Below are positions 18,053 to 26,112 of a stretch of DNA of 36,527 nt, in pieces. Every line of letters starts with the position of its first letter. The first letter of the stretch is position 1. Below the pieces are notes generated by a model that did no database searches, was not told where the DNA came from, and saw only the letters and a list, made by a program, of their open reading frames with translations. The DNA comes from a virus. A program made the position numbers and the translations under genes. The stretch is taken from positions 1-36,527 of the IMG/VR virus record IMGVR_UViG_3300042197_001650, one strand, 5' to 3'.

Positions 18053-18188
18053 AATATTCTTTAACTAACCTGTTTATCAAGGTTGATTTTTTAATCCTAT
18101 CTTTAACCATTCTATCAAATAGTTCTCGGTCTAAACTTATACCGAATTTAATTTTACAATCATTTTTTTCTTTTTTATTTCTTCCCAT
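18033..18188 (-). CDS. Small ribbon-helix-helix protein (51 aa), HNH partner
   Basis: Translation from ATG at 18188 begins MGRNKKEKNDCKIKFGISLD and ends KEYYGKKDL. A basic N-terminal arm, one beta strand (KIKFGISLD) and two helices give the ribbon-helix-helix shape of Arc/CopG/MetJ repressors. A 51-residue paralogue, MGRPSKTIEEKKIKIGISLD at its start, precedes the second HNH gene. Both end inside the zinc-ribbon start of the HNH frame. A 15-bp palindrome 26 bases upstream is a candidate self-operator. Alternatively it could guide the endonuclease as a separate DNA-binding subunit. Confidence 0.72.
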   Translation of the reverse strand: MGRNKKEKNDCKIKFGISLDRELFDRMVKDRIKKSTLINRLVKEYYGKKDL

Positions 18189-18192
18189 ATTA

Positions 18193-18200
18193 TATAAATA
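18193..18200 (-). promoter_or_regulatory. TATTTATA promoter-like octamer
   Basis: Exact octamer, five bases before the RHH ATG at 18188 and 14 bases downstream of the palindrome. Confidence 0.48.
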
Positions 18201-18214
18201 TATATAAAACTAAT

Positions 18215-18229
18215 AAAAGTGAAACTTTT
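18215..18229. promoter_or_regulatory. 15-bp palindrome, candidate RHH operator
   Basis: AAAAGT-GAA-ACTTTT is a perfect inverted repeat with a 3-base centre. The same sequence with one centre base changed lies ahead of the second RHH gene (26969-26983), at 25 rather than 26 bases from the ATG. Confidence 0.6.
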
Positions 18230-18247
18230 TTTAAAACCTAACCTACA

Positions 18248-18255
18248 TATTTATA
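18248..18255 (+). promoter_or_regulatory. TATTTATA promoter-like octamer
   Basis: Exact octamer three to four bases before ATG at 18259. If transcription starts the usual distance after a -10 element, the mRNA would be leaderless or nearly so. Confidence 0.48.
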
Positions 18256-18258
18256 GGT

Positions 18259-18627
18259 ATGGAATTTTTTATAACACAAAATTCAACCTTGCCTTTATTA
18301 AAAATGGAATTTGACTTTGATGGAAAGTCTTCGCTAGAGGACTTTAATTCCATTTTGGAAACTTCATCCATTTTATTTTCCATGAAAGATGTTGAAAATG
18401 GAAATTTAAAAATCTCAAACAAAAGAGCAGGTTTCACAAATAAAATATTCACCGAACCAAACGCCAAAACTGAATATTATATTTATTATCAATTCAGCAC
18501 ATTTGATACGAAAAGAGTTGGAAGATACGAAGGTGAATTTACAATAATTTCAGACGACGGAACGGTAATACTTCCAATTAAAGACAAACTATTTATAAAC
18601 ATAACCGAAAACTATATAAGGACATAA
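18259..18627 (+). CDS. BppU-like fibre-base/baseplate domain protein
   Basis: A 122-residue beta-sandwich candidate. [18 protein letters not shown], a central KRAGFTN segment, [24 protein letters not shown] and [12 protein letters not shown] follow the strand order of the BppU/DUF2479 N-terminal domain, which anchors receptor-binding proteins to phage baseplates. It is paralogous to the first 118 residues of the next gene. The stop overlaps that gene's start (TAATG). It may fill one ring position at a fibre base while the longer paralogue carries the shaft. Domain call is moderate. Confidence 0.65.
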   Translation: MEFFITQNSTLPLLKMEFDFDGKSSLEDFNSILETSSILFSMKDVENGNLKISNKRAGFTNKIFTEPNAKTEYYIYYQFSTFDTKRVGRYEGEFTIISDDGTVILPIKDKLFINITENYIRT

Positions 18628-20978
18628 TGGAATTTTATATTAAGAAAAACTCCACTTTGCCCATATTAAAGATGGAGGTTATTAAAGACGGTCGGAGTGA
18701 TTTTAATCTAAATTCATTTTTAAGTGGAAATACAACTTTTTTAATTTCACTTTATGACAAATCAAACGACAGATTTTTATTCGCATCAAAACAATGTTAT
18801 ATAACATCCGAATTTTCTGAATTTGAGGGAAAGGATTTATATTATTTAAATTATCAATTTACAAACAAGGACACATTAAGGGTTGGAAGATATGAACTTC
18901 AAATTTCAATTCCATCAGAACAAGGTGTTATATTATTGCCCCTTCAAGATAAATTTTATGTTAATGTTGTTGATTCTTTTGCTGGTGAAAATATAAAATA
19001 CATAAATAACTATGATTCAGATTTAAGTTGTTGCTCAAATCAACCCCCATCTGAACTTGGAGTTATTACGCTTCAATCTTATTTTAATAGCGGGTCATTG
19101 GTAATTGATTATATTTTATCTTCAAACAAAACATATAATAATAATATATCTGTTGAATTTACTAACACAATTGAAGTTTTTGAAGGAAATCCTTTTTTAA
19201 TAACAACAGGTGTTACAATAAATTCTGGAAATTTATCAGGATTAACTCAAATTACAATATCAGATTTTAATTATAATAATTTAAGACAAATTCCTGTTTT
19301 TCAAAATGTTAAAATATTTGGAGCTCCGCAAGGTTCAATTTTATTTTTAAATACCGAATCGTTTTTTGAACCACCAATTTCCCCATCTCCAACCCCTACT
19401 CCAAGTATAACTCCAACAAATACTATTACCCCTACAATAACACCTACTGCGACAGAAGCTCCAAATATAACTCCAACTCCGACTCCAAGTATAAGTCCAA
19501 CAAATACAATTACACCTACAATAACACCTACCTCAACAGAAGCTCCAAATATAACTCCAACTCCAACTCCAACTATAACTCCGACTGAATCGGAAACACC
19601 TACAACCACACCAACCACAACACCTACAAATACGGTTACTTCAACTTTAACTCCGACTAATACTCCAACTAATACTGTAACTAAAACAAATACACCGACT
19701 AATAGTGTGACTCCAACTATAACTCCAACCAATTTATCTTTTTGTTTTGACTATACTTTATCTGGTATTCAATTTACAGACACTAAAATAACAGACGGAA
19801 ATTATAATGGTTATCCTTATTATAACCTTACAAATGGTGTTGTTTGGAATGGTGGTAGTGGTTTAACTTATTTTTGGTATTGGACAGATGTTCTTGGTGA
19901 TACTGGAACAACTTATGGTTCACTCTATAACGGATTTAAACCAACTCCTGATAGTCAATCTTACGTTTGGAACTCTGGTGTTACAAGTCAAATGAACTCA
20001 TCATTAGTTGGGGTATGCTCAACTCCAACTCCTACCCCAACAAATACAATTACCCCTACAATAACACCTACTGCTACAGAAACTCCAAATATAACTCCAA
20101 CTGAAACTGTAACACCAACACCTTCAATTACTGAGACTCCTACACAAACGCCTACCATAACACCTACTGAATCGGAAACCCCAACTCCTACTCCAACAGA
20201 GTCAGAGACACCTACCCCAACCCCTACAATTACTGAAACTCCAACAAATACTCCAACCTTTACCGTTACTCCTACACCAAGTTTGACCACTTCTTCAGGT
20301 GGTATAGTTACTGAAAATTTATTTATGAAGTTAGATGCTTCTAACTATACTTCAGGTACTTGGAATGATGAGACAGCGAACGGTAACAATGCGACAATAA
20401 ATGGGGCTACTTGGTCTTCAGATAATGGAGGCATATTTGATTTTGATGGTGTTAATGATACAATAAGTATTCCTCACGTTTCTTCACTAAGTTTAAGTAC
20501 AACGGTGCAAAAAACTATACAAGTTTGGGTTAAATTTGATACTCTACCAGCGGTTAGTACACAAGTTCCAGTATTTGGTAAATTATCATCCTCATTTGGA
20601 TTCGACGGATATTGGTCAGGGTTATTTTCAGATTCGGGAATTATTAGATGTGTTACAAATGGAACATCGACTCAAAAAACATCCGATTCAACTTCAGCAA
20701 TCACAATAAATAATTGGTATTTATTTACATTTATTTCACAAATCACGTCTACGGCAAATACAACTAAAATATATATAAATGAAACAGAATATATTTCTTC
20801 ATCTCATGGTTCTGACACATATAATGAATCTAATACACTGTATTTAGGATTTATAGGTTCGGGTATTGGTTCTTTATATTTAAATGGTAAAATAGGTGCT
20901 TGTTATTTCTATACTAGTGGTTTAACATCAAGCCAAGTATCACAAAATTATAATAACACTAAATCAAAATATTTATAA
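18627..20978 (+). CDS. Fibre: BppU-like base, T/P-rich linkers, LamG-like tip
   Basis: A 783-residue mosaic. Residues 1-118 repeat the BppU-like domain of the preceding gene ([41 protein letters not shown]). Residues about 140-245 are a second beta domain. Mucin-like linkers fill 252-369 and 466-555. Between them is a small domain (370-465; [20 protein letters not shown]). Residues about 560-783 are a LamG_3/ConA-like lectin: [29 protein letters not shown] and KIYINETEY. LamG tips bind carbohydrate. This is likely a receptor-binding fibre made with the 18259 protein. Confidence 0.8.
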   Translation: MEFYIKKNSTLPILKMEVIKDGRSDFNLNSFLSGNTTFLISLYDKSNDRFLFASKQCYITSEFSEFEGKDLYYLNYQFTNKDTLRVGRYELQISIPSEQGVILLPLQDKFYVNVVDSFAGENIKYINNYDSDLSCCSNQPPSELGVITLQSYFNSGSLVIDYILSSNKTYNNNISVEFTNTIEVFEGNPFLITTGVTINSGNLSGLTQITISDFNYNNLRQIPVFQNVKIFGAPQGSILFLNTESFFEPPISPSPTPTPSITPTNTITPTITPTATEAPNITPTPTPSISPTNTITPTITPTSTEAPNITPTPTPTITPTESETPTTTPTTTPTNTVTSTLTPTNTPTNTVTKTNTPTNSVTPTITPTNLSFCFDYTLSGIQFTDTKITDGNYNGYPYYNLTNGVVWNGGSGLTYFWYWTDVLGDTGTTYGSLYNGFKPTPDSQSYVWNSGVTSQMNSSLVGVCSTPTPTPTNTITPTITPTATETPNITPTETVTPTPSITETPTQTPTITPTESETPTPTPTESETPTPTPTITETPTNTPTFTVTPTPSLTTSSGGIVTENLFMKLDASNYTSGTWNDETANGNNATINGATWSSDNGGIFDFDGVNDTISIPHVSSLSLSTTVQKTIQVWVKFDTLPAVSTQVPVFGKLSSSFGFDGYWSGLFSDSGIIRCVTNGTSTQKTSDSTSAITINNWYLFTFISQITSTANTTKIYINETEYISSSHGSDTYNESNTLYLGFIGSGIGSLYLNGKIGACYFYTSGLTSSQVSQNYNNTKSKYL
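19380..19733 (+). repeat. T/P-rich linker A of the LamG fibre
   Basis: Encodes about 118 residues of [12 protein letters not shown] type. The PTESETPT units resemble those of the 6484 fibre at residue and DNA level. Confidence 0.88.
19401..19568 (+). repeat. 84-bp tandem repeat, two diverged copies
   Basis: 19401-19484 and 19485-19568 encode the same 28-residue unit ([16 protein letters not shown], then EAPNITPT) with a few changes. A partial third copy lies in linker B around 20035-20100. Confidence 0.85.
20022..20291 (+). repeat. T/P-rich linker B of the LamG fibre
   Basis: Encodes about 90 residues of [11 protein letters not shown] type and joins the middle domain to the LamG tip. Confidence 0.88.
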
Positions 20979-21021
20979 AATAGAATATTATTATCTTAAT
21001 TTGATTTTCTAACCCCACGTA

Positions 21022-21091
21022 ATTATACTTATCAAAAAAGGTCAATGTCGGTTTTGTTCGGCAGCTAATACACCAAAAATTTAAGTATAAT
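21022..21091 (+). promoter_or_regulatory. Candidate translational operator of DNA polymerase
   Basis: ATTATACTTA at 21022-21031 is the perfect reverse complement of TAAGTATAAT at 21082-21091, which includes the first two bases of the start codon. Inside the loop, TGTCGG (21046-21051) can pair with TCGGCA (21058-21063) across a 6-base loop. In RNA the fold would bury the start codon. T4 gp43 represses its own mRNA through a leader hairpin; an analogous role is inferred. The outer stem is AT-rich and may be weak. Confidence 0.45.
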
Positions 21092-23885
21092 GATATCAAA
21101 CGAAGAAATTGAACAATTCCTTCAGGGGAATGACGATGAAAAATATATCATCGGAGTTGAATACGATTACGTAAAGGATTGTATTTGGAAAATTATAGAA
21201 CACCCAATTCACGGAAAACAAATTAAAAAAGACACCTTTATTCCATTTGCTTGGGTTGGTGATTTACGTGGTCTAAACTTTTATCAATCATCAAAAGCGC
21301 TTCAAAAGGAAGCAATGACAAAACATAAAATTGTTATTGAAAAATTAAGAACAGATGGAAATGAAAGATTGGAAAAAGGATTAACTTATATGATTAAATC
21401 CCTTAATGGGTATAGGTCAATTATTCAGTTTTTTAGAGAAGGAGGAATTGAGCCATGGGGAGAAAAAACAAAAGGTTTGGTTTTAATTCTTCCGCCAGTT
21501 GAACAATATCTTGTTGTTAAAGAAAAACGAATGTTTAAAGGTTTTGATGAATATGACAGCATCACAAGATTTGTATTTGACTTGGAGACAACCGCTCTTG
21601 AGCCAAAAGATGGAAGAATATTTATGATTGGTATGAAAACCAATAAAGGTTTTAGTGAGGTTATTGAATGCGCAAATGAAGACCAAGAACGAAGGGGAAT
21701 TGTTAAATTCTTTAACACAATAGATGAAATTAAACCAAGCATTATTGCATCCTACAACGGATTTAACTTTGACTGGCATTGGTTATTTGAAAGAGCAAAG
21801 GCTCTTAATATTGACATAAAAAGAGTTGCAAAAACTCTAAATCCCGCGAACCCAATTAAACAATCTGAAAGTTTATTAAAACTTGCAAATGAAGTTGAAA
21901 AATTTAATCAAACTTCTATGTGGGGTTATAATGTTGTTGATACATTACATGCGGTTAGAAGAGCTCAAGCAATTAACTCCAATATTAAATCAGCAGGTTT
22001 GAAATATATAACCCAATATATATCTGCCGAAGCGGCAGACCGAGTTTATATTGAACATACCGACATCGGGTCAATGTATGCAAAAAAGGAAGAATATTGG
22101 CTTAATATTCAAAATGGAAAATACAAAAAAGTCGGAGTTGATGAAAAGATTGATGATGTGTGTTCAAAACATCCTGACATTTATATAAAAACAACTGGTG
22201 ACAATATTGTTGAACGATACCTTGATGATGACCTTGAGGAAACATTAAAAGTTGATGAAGAATTTAATCAGGGCTCGTTTCTTCTTGCTTCACTTGTTCC
22301 AACAACATATGAAAGAGTTTCCACTATGGGAACCGCGACATTATGGGAAATTCAAATGAGGGCGTGGTCTTATAAACATGGACTTGCAATTCCTGCCAAA
22401 AATGAAAAGACAGAATTTGTTGGAGGTTTATCTAGACTTTTAAAAGTTGGGTATTCAACTGATGTATTAAAACTTGACTTTTCATCTCTTTATCCTTCAA
22501 TCCAACTTGTGCATGACGTATTTCCTGATTGTGATATTACAGGAGCAATGAAGGGAATGTTGACCTATTTCCGAAATACTCGTATAAAATATAAAAATTT
22601 GGCAAAAGAATATTCTGATATTGATAAAAAGAAGTCATTGTCTTTTGATAGAAAACAGCTTCCAATTAAAATATTTATTAACTCACTTTTTGGTGCATTA
22701 TCTGCCCCACAAGTTTTTCACTGGGGCGATATGGATAAGGGACAAATGATTACTTGTACGGGTAGACAATATTTAAGACAAATGGTTATGTTCTTTACAA
22801 AAAGAGGATATACGGCAACAGTATTGGACACTGATGGTGTTAACTTCAGTTTACCAAAAGAAGGGGTTGACAATAGGTTTTATATAGGTAAAGGAATTAA
22901 TTGGGGAGTTAAACAAGGTAAAGAGTACAAGGGGTATGATGCAGATGTTGCAGAGTATAATGATACTTTTATGAAGGGTGCGATGTCTTTAGATTGTGAT
23001 GGGACTTGGAAATCCTGTATGAATATTGCTCGTAAGAATTATGCAACAATGGAACATAACGGAAAAATTAAACTTACAGGTAATTCTATTAAAAGTAAAA
23101 AACTCCCTCTGTATATTGAAGATTTTTTGGATAAGGGAATAAAATTATTACTTGAGGGTAATGGACAGGAATTTGTTGAGTGGTATTATGAATATTTGGA
23201 AAAAATATATAACAAACAAATTCCCCTTATGAAAGTTGCCCAAAGAGCCAAGGTTAAATTATCATTAGATGATTATAAAAAACGTTCAAAAGAAAAGACC
23301 AAGGCTGGAAATGAAATGTCACGTATGGGACATATGGAACTTGCAATAAGAGATGGTATTGCGGTTAGTTTGGGAGATGTTATTTTCTATGTTAATAATG
23401 GAATCAAAGCGTCCCACGGAGATGTTCAGAAAGTTAATAAACCAAAAACGGGATGGAAACAAGACCATATTGATACATACTTTAAAAACTATGGTAAAAC
23501 TTTAGATGTTACTATGGAATCATTCGTTCAACTCAATTGTTATAGATTGGACCCAACTGAAGTTGAAAATAATTCAAATATGATGGGCGAATATAATGTT
23601 TCAAGAGCAATTACCACATTTAATAAAAGAATTGAACCATTGTTGATTGTGTTTGGTGAAGAAGTTAGAAATAATCTTATTGTAGATAAACCTGAAGAAA
23701 GAGGTATTTTTACTAAAGAACAATGTAAATTGATTAATGGAGTTCCGTTTGAACCTGAAGACCAAGATAATTTTGATGATTTATTGACTATTACAGACCA
23801 AGAAATGAAATTTTGGGAGTCAGTTAATTTAAACCCAAAACACATATACAATTTTGCCGAAGAAGGATGGGAAGAGTTAATTTAA
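21090..23885 (+). CDS. Family B DNA polymerase, T4 gp43-like
   Basis: A 931-residue replicative polymerase with 3'-5' exonuclease. Exo I is FDLET (D164, E166). Exo II is SYNGFNFDWHW (N223, F227, D228). Polymerase motif A is LDFSSLYPS (D463), motif B is KIFINSLFG (K527, N531, G535), and motif C is LDTDGVNF (D580, D582). Motif C has Gly where DTDS is usual. A RKNYATME segment follows, as in the KKRY region. T4 gp43 has 898 residues, so length fits. No TATTTAT motif and no Shine-Dalgarno lie upstream; the leader instead holds an inverted repeat covering the start. It converges on the 23877 gene and overlaps it by 9 bases. Confidence 0.95.
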   Translation: MISNEEIEQFLQGNDDEKYIIGVEYDYVKDCIWKIIEHPIHGKQIKKDTFIPFAWVGDLRGLNFYQSSKALQKEAMTKHKIVIEKLRTDGNERLEKGLTYMIKSLNGYRSIIQFFREGGIEPWGEKTKGLVLILPPVEQYLVVKEKRMFKGFDEYDSITRFVFDLETTALEPKDGRIFMIGMKTNKGFSEVIECANEDQERRGIVKFFNTIDEIKPSIIASYNGFNFDWHWLFERAKALNIDIKRVAKTLNPANPIKQSESLLKLANEVEKFNQTSMWGYNVVDTLHAVRRAQAINSNIKSAGLKYITQYISAEAADRVYIEHTDIGSMYAKKEEYWLNIQNGKYKKVGVDEKIDDVCSKHPDIYIKTTGDNIVERYLDDDLEETLKVDEEFNQGSFLLASLVPTTYERVSTMGTATLWEIQMRAWSYKHGLAIPAKNEKTEFVGGLSRLLKVGYSTDVLKLDFSSLYPSIQLVHDVFPDCDITGAMKGMLTYFRNTRIKYKNLAKEYSDIDKKKSLSFDRKQLPIKIFINSLFGALSAPQVFHWGDMDKGQMITCTGRQYLRQMVMFFTKRGYTATVLDTDGVNFSLPKEGVDNRFYIGKGINWGVKQGKEYKGYDADVAEYNDTFMKGAMSLDCDGTWKSCMNIARKNYATMEHNGKIKLTGNSIKSKKLPLYIEDFLDKGIKLLLEGNGQEFVEWYYEYLEKIYNKQIPLMKVAQRAKVKLSLDDYKKRSKEKTKAGNEMSRMGHMELAIRDGIAVSLGDVIFYVNNGIKASHGDVQKVNKPKTGWKQDHIDTYFKNYGKTLDVTMESFVQLNCYRLDPTEVENNSNMMGEYNVSRAITTFNKRIEPLLIVFGEEVRNNLIVDKPEERGIFTKEQCKLINGVPFEPEDQDNFDDLLTITDQEMKFWESVNLNPKHIYNFAEEGWEELI

Positions 23886-23892
23886 CTCTTCC
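23870..23892. terminator. Perfect 23-base palindrome across two convergent stops
   Basis: GGAAGAGTTAA, one T, then TTAACTCTTCC. The 11-bp arms contain the stop codons of the polymerase and of the opposing 23877 gene. No T tract follows, so it is a hairpin-type 3' end or bidirectional stop rather than a classic terminator. Confidence 0.5.
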
Positions 23893-24221
23893 ATCTTCAT
23901 TCCATCTGAAGATACGATATACCAATTACCAAAAGAAAAATATAGTTCAACACAGGCACCTTTACCTATGTTTACTTCAAGATATTCTTCGTCAATTAAA
24001 CCCCAAATCGGTTTAATTTTTGTTTGAGTTAACGCTTTAACAATTACGTGGTCGGTTGTTGATGAGTCCAAAATTACCTCAACTAATTCGTTGTTTTTTG
24101 TAACAATCAAAGCTTCACCTTGTGTGGTGTAATTTGAATCGGTTACAAAACATATTTCCGAAGTTTCTATAATTTCTCCAGCAATAATTCTTTTTGATGG
24201 AATTGATTTTTGAATTGGCAT
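23877..24221 (-). CDS. Small probable virion protein
   Basis: A 114-residue beta-rich protein. MPIQKSIPSKRIIAGEIIE looks like an N-terminal beta arm. The end (GACVELYFSFGNWYIVSSDGMKM) matches the strand-turn-strand common in small phage capsid and fibre accessory proteins, where VELxFxxGNWYIVSSDG is a usual closing. It sits three bases after the gp13-like gene, so it is probably co-transcribed with it and virion-related. No exact family is claimed. Confidence 0.6.
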   Translation of the reverse strand: MPIQKSIPSKRIIAGEIIETSEICFVTDSNYTTQGEALIVTKNNELVEVILDSSTTDHVIVKALTQTKIKPIWGLIDEEYLEVNIGKGACVELYFSFGNWYIVSSDGMKMEELN

Positions 24222-24224
24222 AAA

Positions 24225-25346
24225 TTAAATAACATATAAGTTTCTTGGAAACGCTCTAAACTTCAATTGCTTGTTAAGATTTTCCGCAATTAAAGCTTCC
24301 CTTTCCATGACTTTTTCAGGTTTTAATCTTGTTAATTTACCTTCAGCTCCAATAAGTTCTTCAATTAGTTTTGTCTTTTCGTCTTTTCCTTCTGTTGCTA
24401 AAGATTGATAATCTAATGTTAATTCAGAATCTGGAGTTTTCAAGTTTCCCGAATATTTTCCTCTAACTTTTGATAAAGTTTCTTTGCAACTTGCAATAAA
24501 ATATCTTCTAACCCATTGTTGTGATGGATTATTTAAATCTGCCCAACTCATATTCCACATGGGAACATCAGACGGAAGTTTAATAATATCAGGATTTGAC
24601 CTCAAACAATCATCCCTATCTTCAGGAGTTGTTTCATAATACCAATACCACACTTGTCCGTTCATTAATGAAGAATTTCCAAAATCAAATCTTCCACCAG
24701 GTGTTTGCATTAAATGAATTGCTTTTTTTCCATCAGGAAGAGCTGTAATTCTATATGTTTTGTCACCAGCAATAATTCTTCTTTGAATGTTAATTTCTTG
24801 CATTCTTAACATCATATCAAATGCCGGCATCATAAAATATGAACCTGTATATCCCATTTGTGAATAACCTGCTGGTCCGCCAAGTCCATAACCGCCTAAC
24901 GCCCCAAAACTCCAAGGGTCAAAAAGAATATTTGTTAATTCAGATGGTGTAAACCATAAAAGTTCGTTTACTTCCCTGTTTGCGGGAATTTCATAAATTT
25001 GTTTGTTTGGTTCAAGTTGTATATAATCTTTTTTTAATACCCAAGGACCATTTGACTGCAATCCAACAATTTTTGAATATGAGTATTGGTACCTTTGTTC
25101 GTAATCAAAACTTCTTGTTAAAAACGCTTGAGCCAAAGATTGATTGTCAATGTTAAGATTATAAAGTGATGTCCATTGTGATTCAATTAACCAATCTTGT
25201 ATGTATTGCGAATAATCCCCAATAGAAAATTCTAAAATAGTGTCAAGTTGTTCATCCTCAAGTTCAATTGAGCGAAGCGGAGCTCCGAGTACGTGTCTAA
25301 CCTTTGTATAAAGTTGACTTCTTTGTGGTTCTGAAATGACTGCCAT
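24225..25346 (-). CDS. 13: Neck protein, T4 gp13-like
   Basis: A 373-residue protein. The N-terminal block VRHVLGAPLRSIELEDEQL followed by TILEFSIGDYSQYI closely tracks T4 gp13 (LGAPIINVELTPDQ, then a helix ending YGEYH). A Gly/Tyr/Met-rich middle (about 145-180) and a later NPSQQWVRRYFIASCKE (about 270-286) parallel gp13's NNRWVKAYATALAKE. T4 gp13 has 309 residues; this one is longer. It seals the filled head and joins it to the tail. Unlike in T4, it lies on the strand opposite the gp14/15/18/19-like genes. A TATTTATA lies 17-18 bases ahead of the ATG. Confidence 0.82.
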   Translation of the reverse strand: MAVISEPQRSQLYTKVRHVLGAPLRSIELEDEQLDTILEFSIGDYSQYIQDWLIESQWTSLYNLNIDNQSLAQAFLTRSFDYEQRYQYSYSKIVGLQSNGPWVLKKDYIQLEPNKQIYEIPANREVNELLWFTPSELTNILFDPWSFGALGGYGLGGPAGYSQMGYTGSYFMMPAFDMMLRMQEINIQRRIIAGDKTYRITALPDGKKAIHLMQTPGGRFDFGNSSLMNGQVWYWYYETTPEDRDDCLRSNPDIIKLPSDVPMWNMSWADLNNPSQQWVRRYFIASCKETLSKVRGKYSGNLKTPDSELTLDYQSLATEGKDEKTKLIEELIGAEGKLTRLKPEKVMEREALIAENLNKQLKFRAFPRNLYVI

Positions 25347-25363
25347 ATAGTTGGGTTTTAATA

Positions 25364-25371
25364 TATAAATA
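25364..25371 (-). promoter_or_regulatory. TATTTATA promoter-like octamer
   Basis: Exact octamer ahead of the gp13-like gene, with 17 bases to the ATG. The upstream gene (SOD) is co-oriented. Confidence 0.5.
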
Positions 25372-25394
25372 TTTGTTAACCCAAATAAATGTTT

Positions 25395-26099
25395 TTAATT
25401 TCTTTTTGTTTTTTTCAAATATAACTCATTCACAAATTTCCAATTAACGACTTCCCAAAAGTTTGAAATATATTCATCCCTTTTGTTTTGGTATTTCAGA
25501 TAATAAGCGTGTTCCCATAAATCAAGTCCGAGTATTGGAAATCCACCTTGTTCAAAAATATTCATAAGTGGGTTGTCTTGGTTTGGTGTTGACATAATTT
25601 TTAAACTTCCGTTTTCTTTAACAACAAGCCAAACCCAACCTGAACCAAATCGTTTTTTTGCTTCTGATTCAAATAATGTTCTAAATTTTCTATAGGTTCC
25701 AAATTGTGATTTTATTTTTTCAATAATTGGTCCATTTGGAGTTTGGTATTTTGGGGTGAGCATTTTCCAAAAAAGAGCGTGGTTAAATGCTCCGCCAGCG
25801 TTGTTCCTTATATTTGTATTGTATTTTGATATTTGTTTAACTATATTTTCAAGTTCAACATCCCCATAATCTTTTTTTCTTAAAGCCGAATTTAATTTTT
25901 TTACATACCCTTTGTAATGTCTTTGATAATGTATCTTCATTGTTTCGGGGTCAATAAATCTGCGAATTGCAGAATATGAATAAGGAAGTTTATCAATCCC
26001 AATTGTTTTTGCTTCATTTATAAAAAAAGCAACTTGGTTTGTTTCTGTCCCTAAAATTTGATTTGTTAAACTTTCGGCAATTAATTCTAAATTTCGCAT
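25395..26099 (-). CDS. Fe/Mn superoxide dismutase, Mn-type
   Basis: A 234-residue intact enzyme that converts superoxide to oxygen and peroxide. After an extension of about 36 residues, LPYSYSAIRRFIDPETMKIH begins the SOD fold. Metal ligands are H57 (KIHYQRHY), H107 (GGAFNHALFW), D193 and H197 (DLWEHAYY). GSGWVWLV and STPNQDNPLM are present; Q174 in the latter is the position used by Mn-type enzymes. ATG at 26099 is chosen over TTG at 26102, with TATTTATA five bases upstream. The gene lies between gp13 and a broken HNH cassette. It may protect the infected cell or be virion-associated; both are inference. Confidence 0.9.
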   Translation of the reverse strand: MRNLELIAESLTNQILGTETNQVAFFINEAKTIGIDKLPYSYSAIRRFIDPETMKIHYQRHYKGYVKKLNSALRKKDYGDVELENIVKQISKYNTNIRNNAGGAFNHALFWKMLTPKYQTPNGPIIEKIKSQFGTYRKFRTLFESEAKKRFGSGWVWLVVKENGSLKIMSTPNQDNPLMNIFEQGGFPILGLDLWEHAYYLKYQNKRDEYISNFWEVVNWKFVNELYLKKTKRN

Positions 26100-26103
26100 C
26101 AAT

Positions 26104-26111
26104 TATAAATA
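26104..26111 (-). promoter_or_regulatory. TATTTATA promoter-like octamer
   Basis: Exact octamer ending four to five bases before the SOD ATG. No plus-strand gene lies beyond it, so the coding-strand orientation is favoured. Confidence 0.52.
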
Positions 26112-26112
26112 C

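Noticed and set aside
19301-19732. Minus-strand frame encoding Val/Gly repeats
   Set aside because: It is the antisense of the T/P-rich linker; the low-complexity codons avoid stops on both strands. The same holds for 19988-20290.
21040-21070. tRNA or other structured RNA gene before DNA polymerase
   Set aside because: Only a short hairpin; no cloverleaf, anticodon arm or CCA end.
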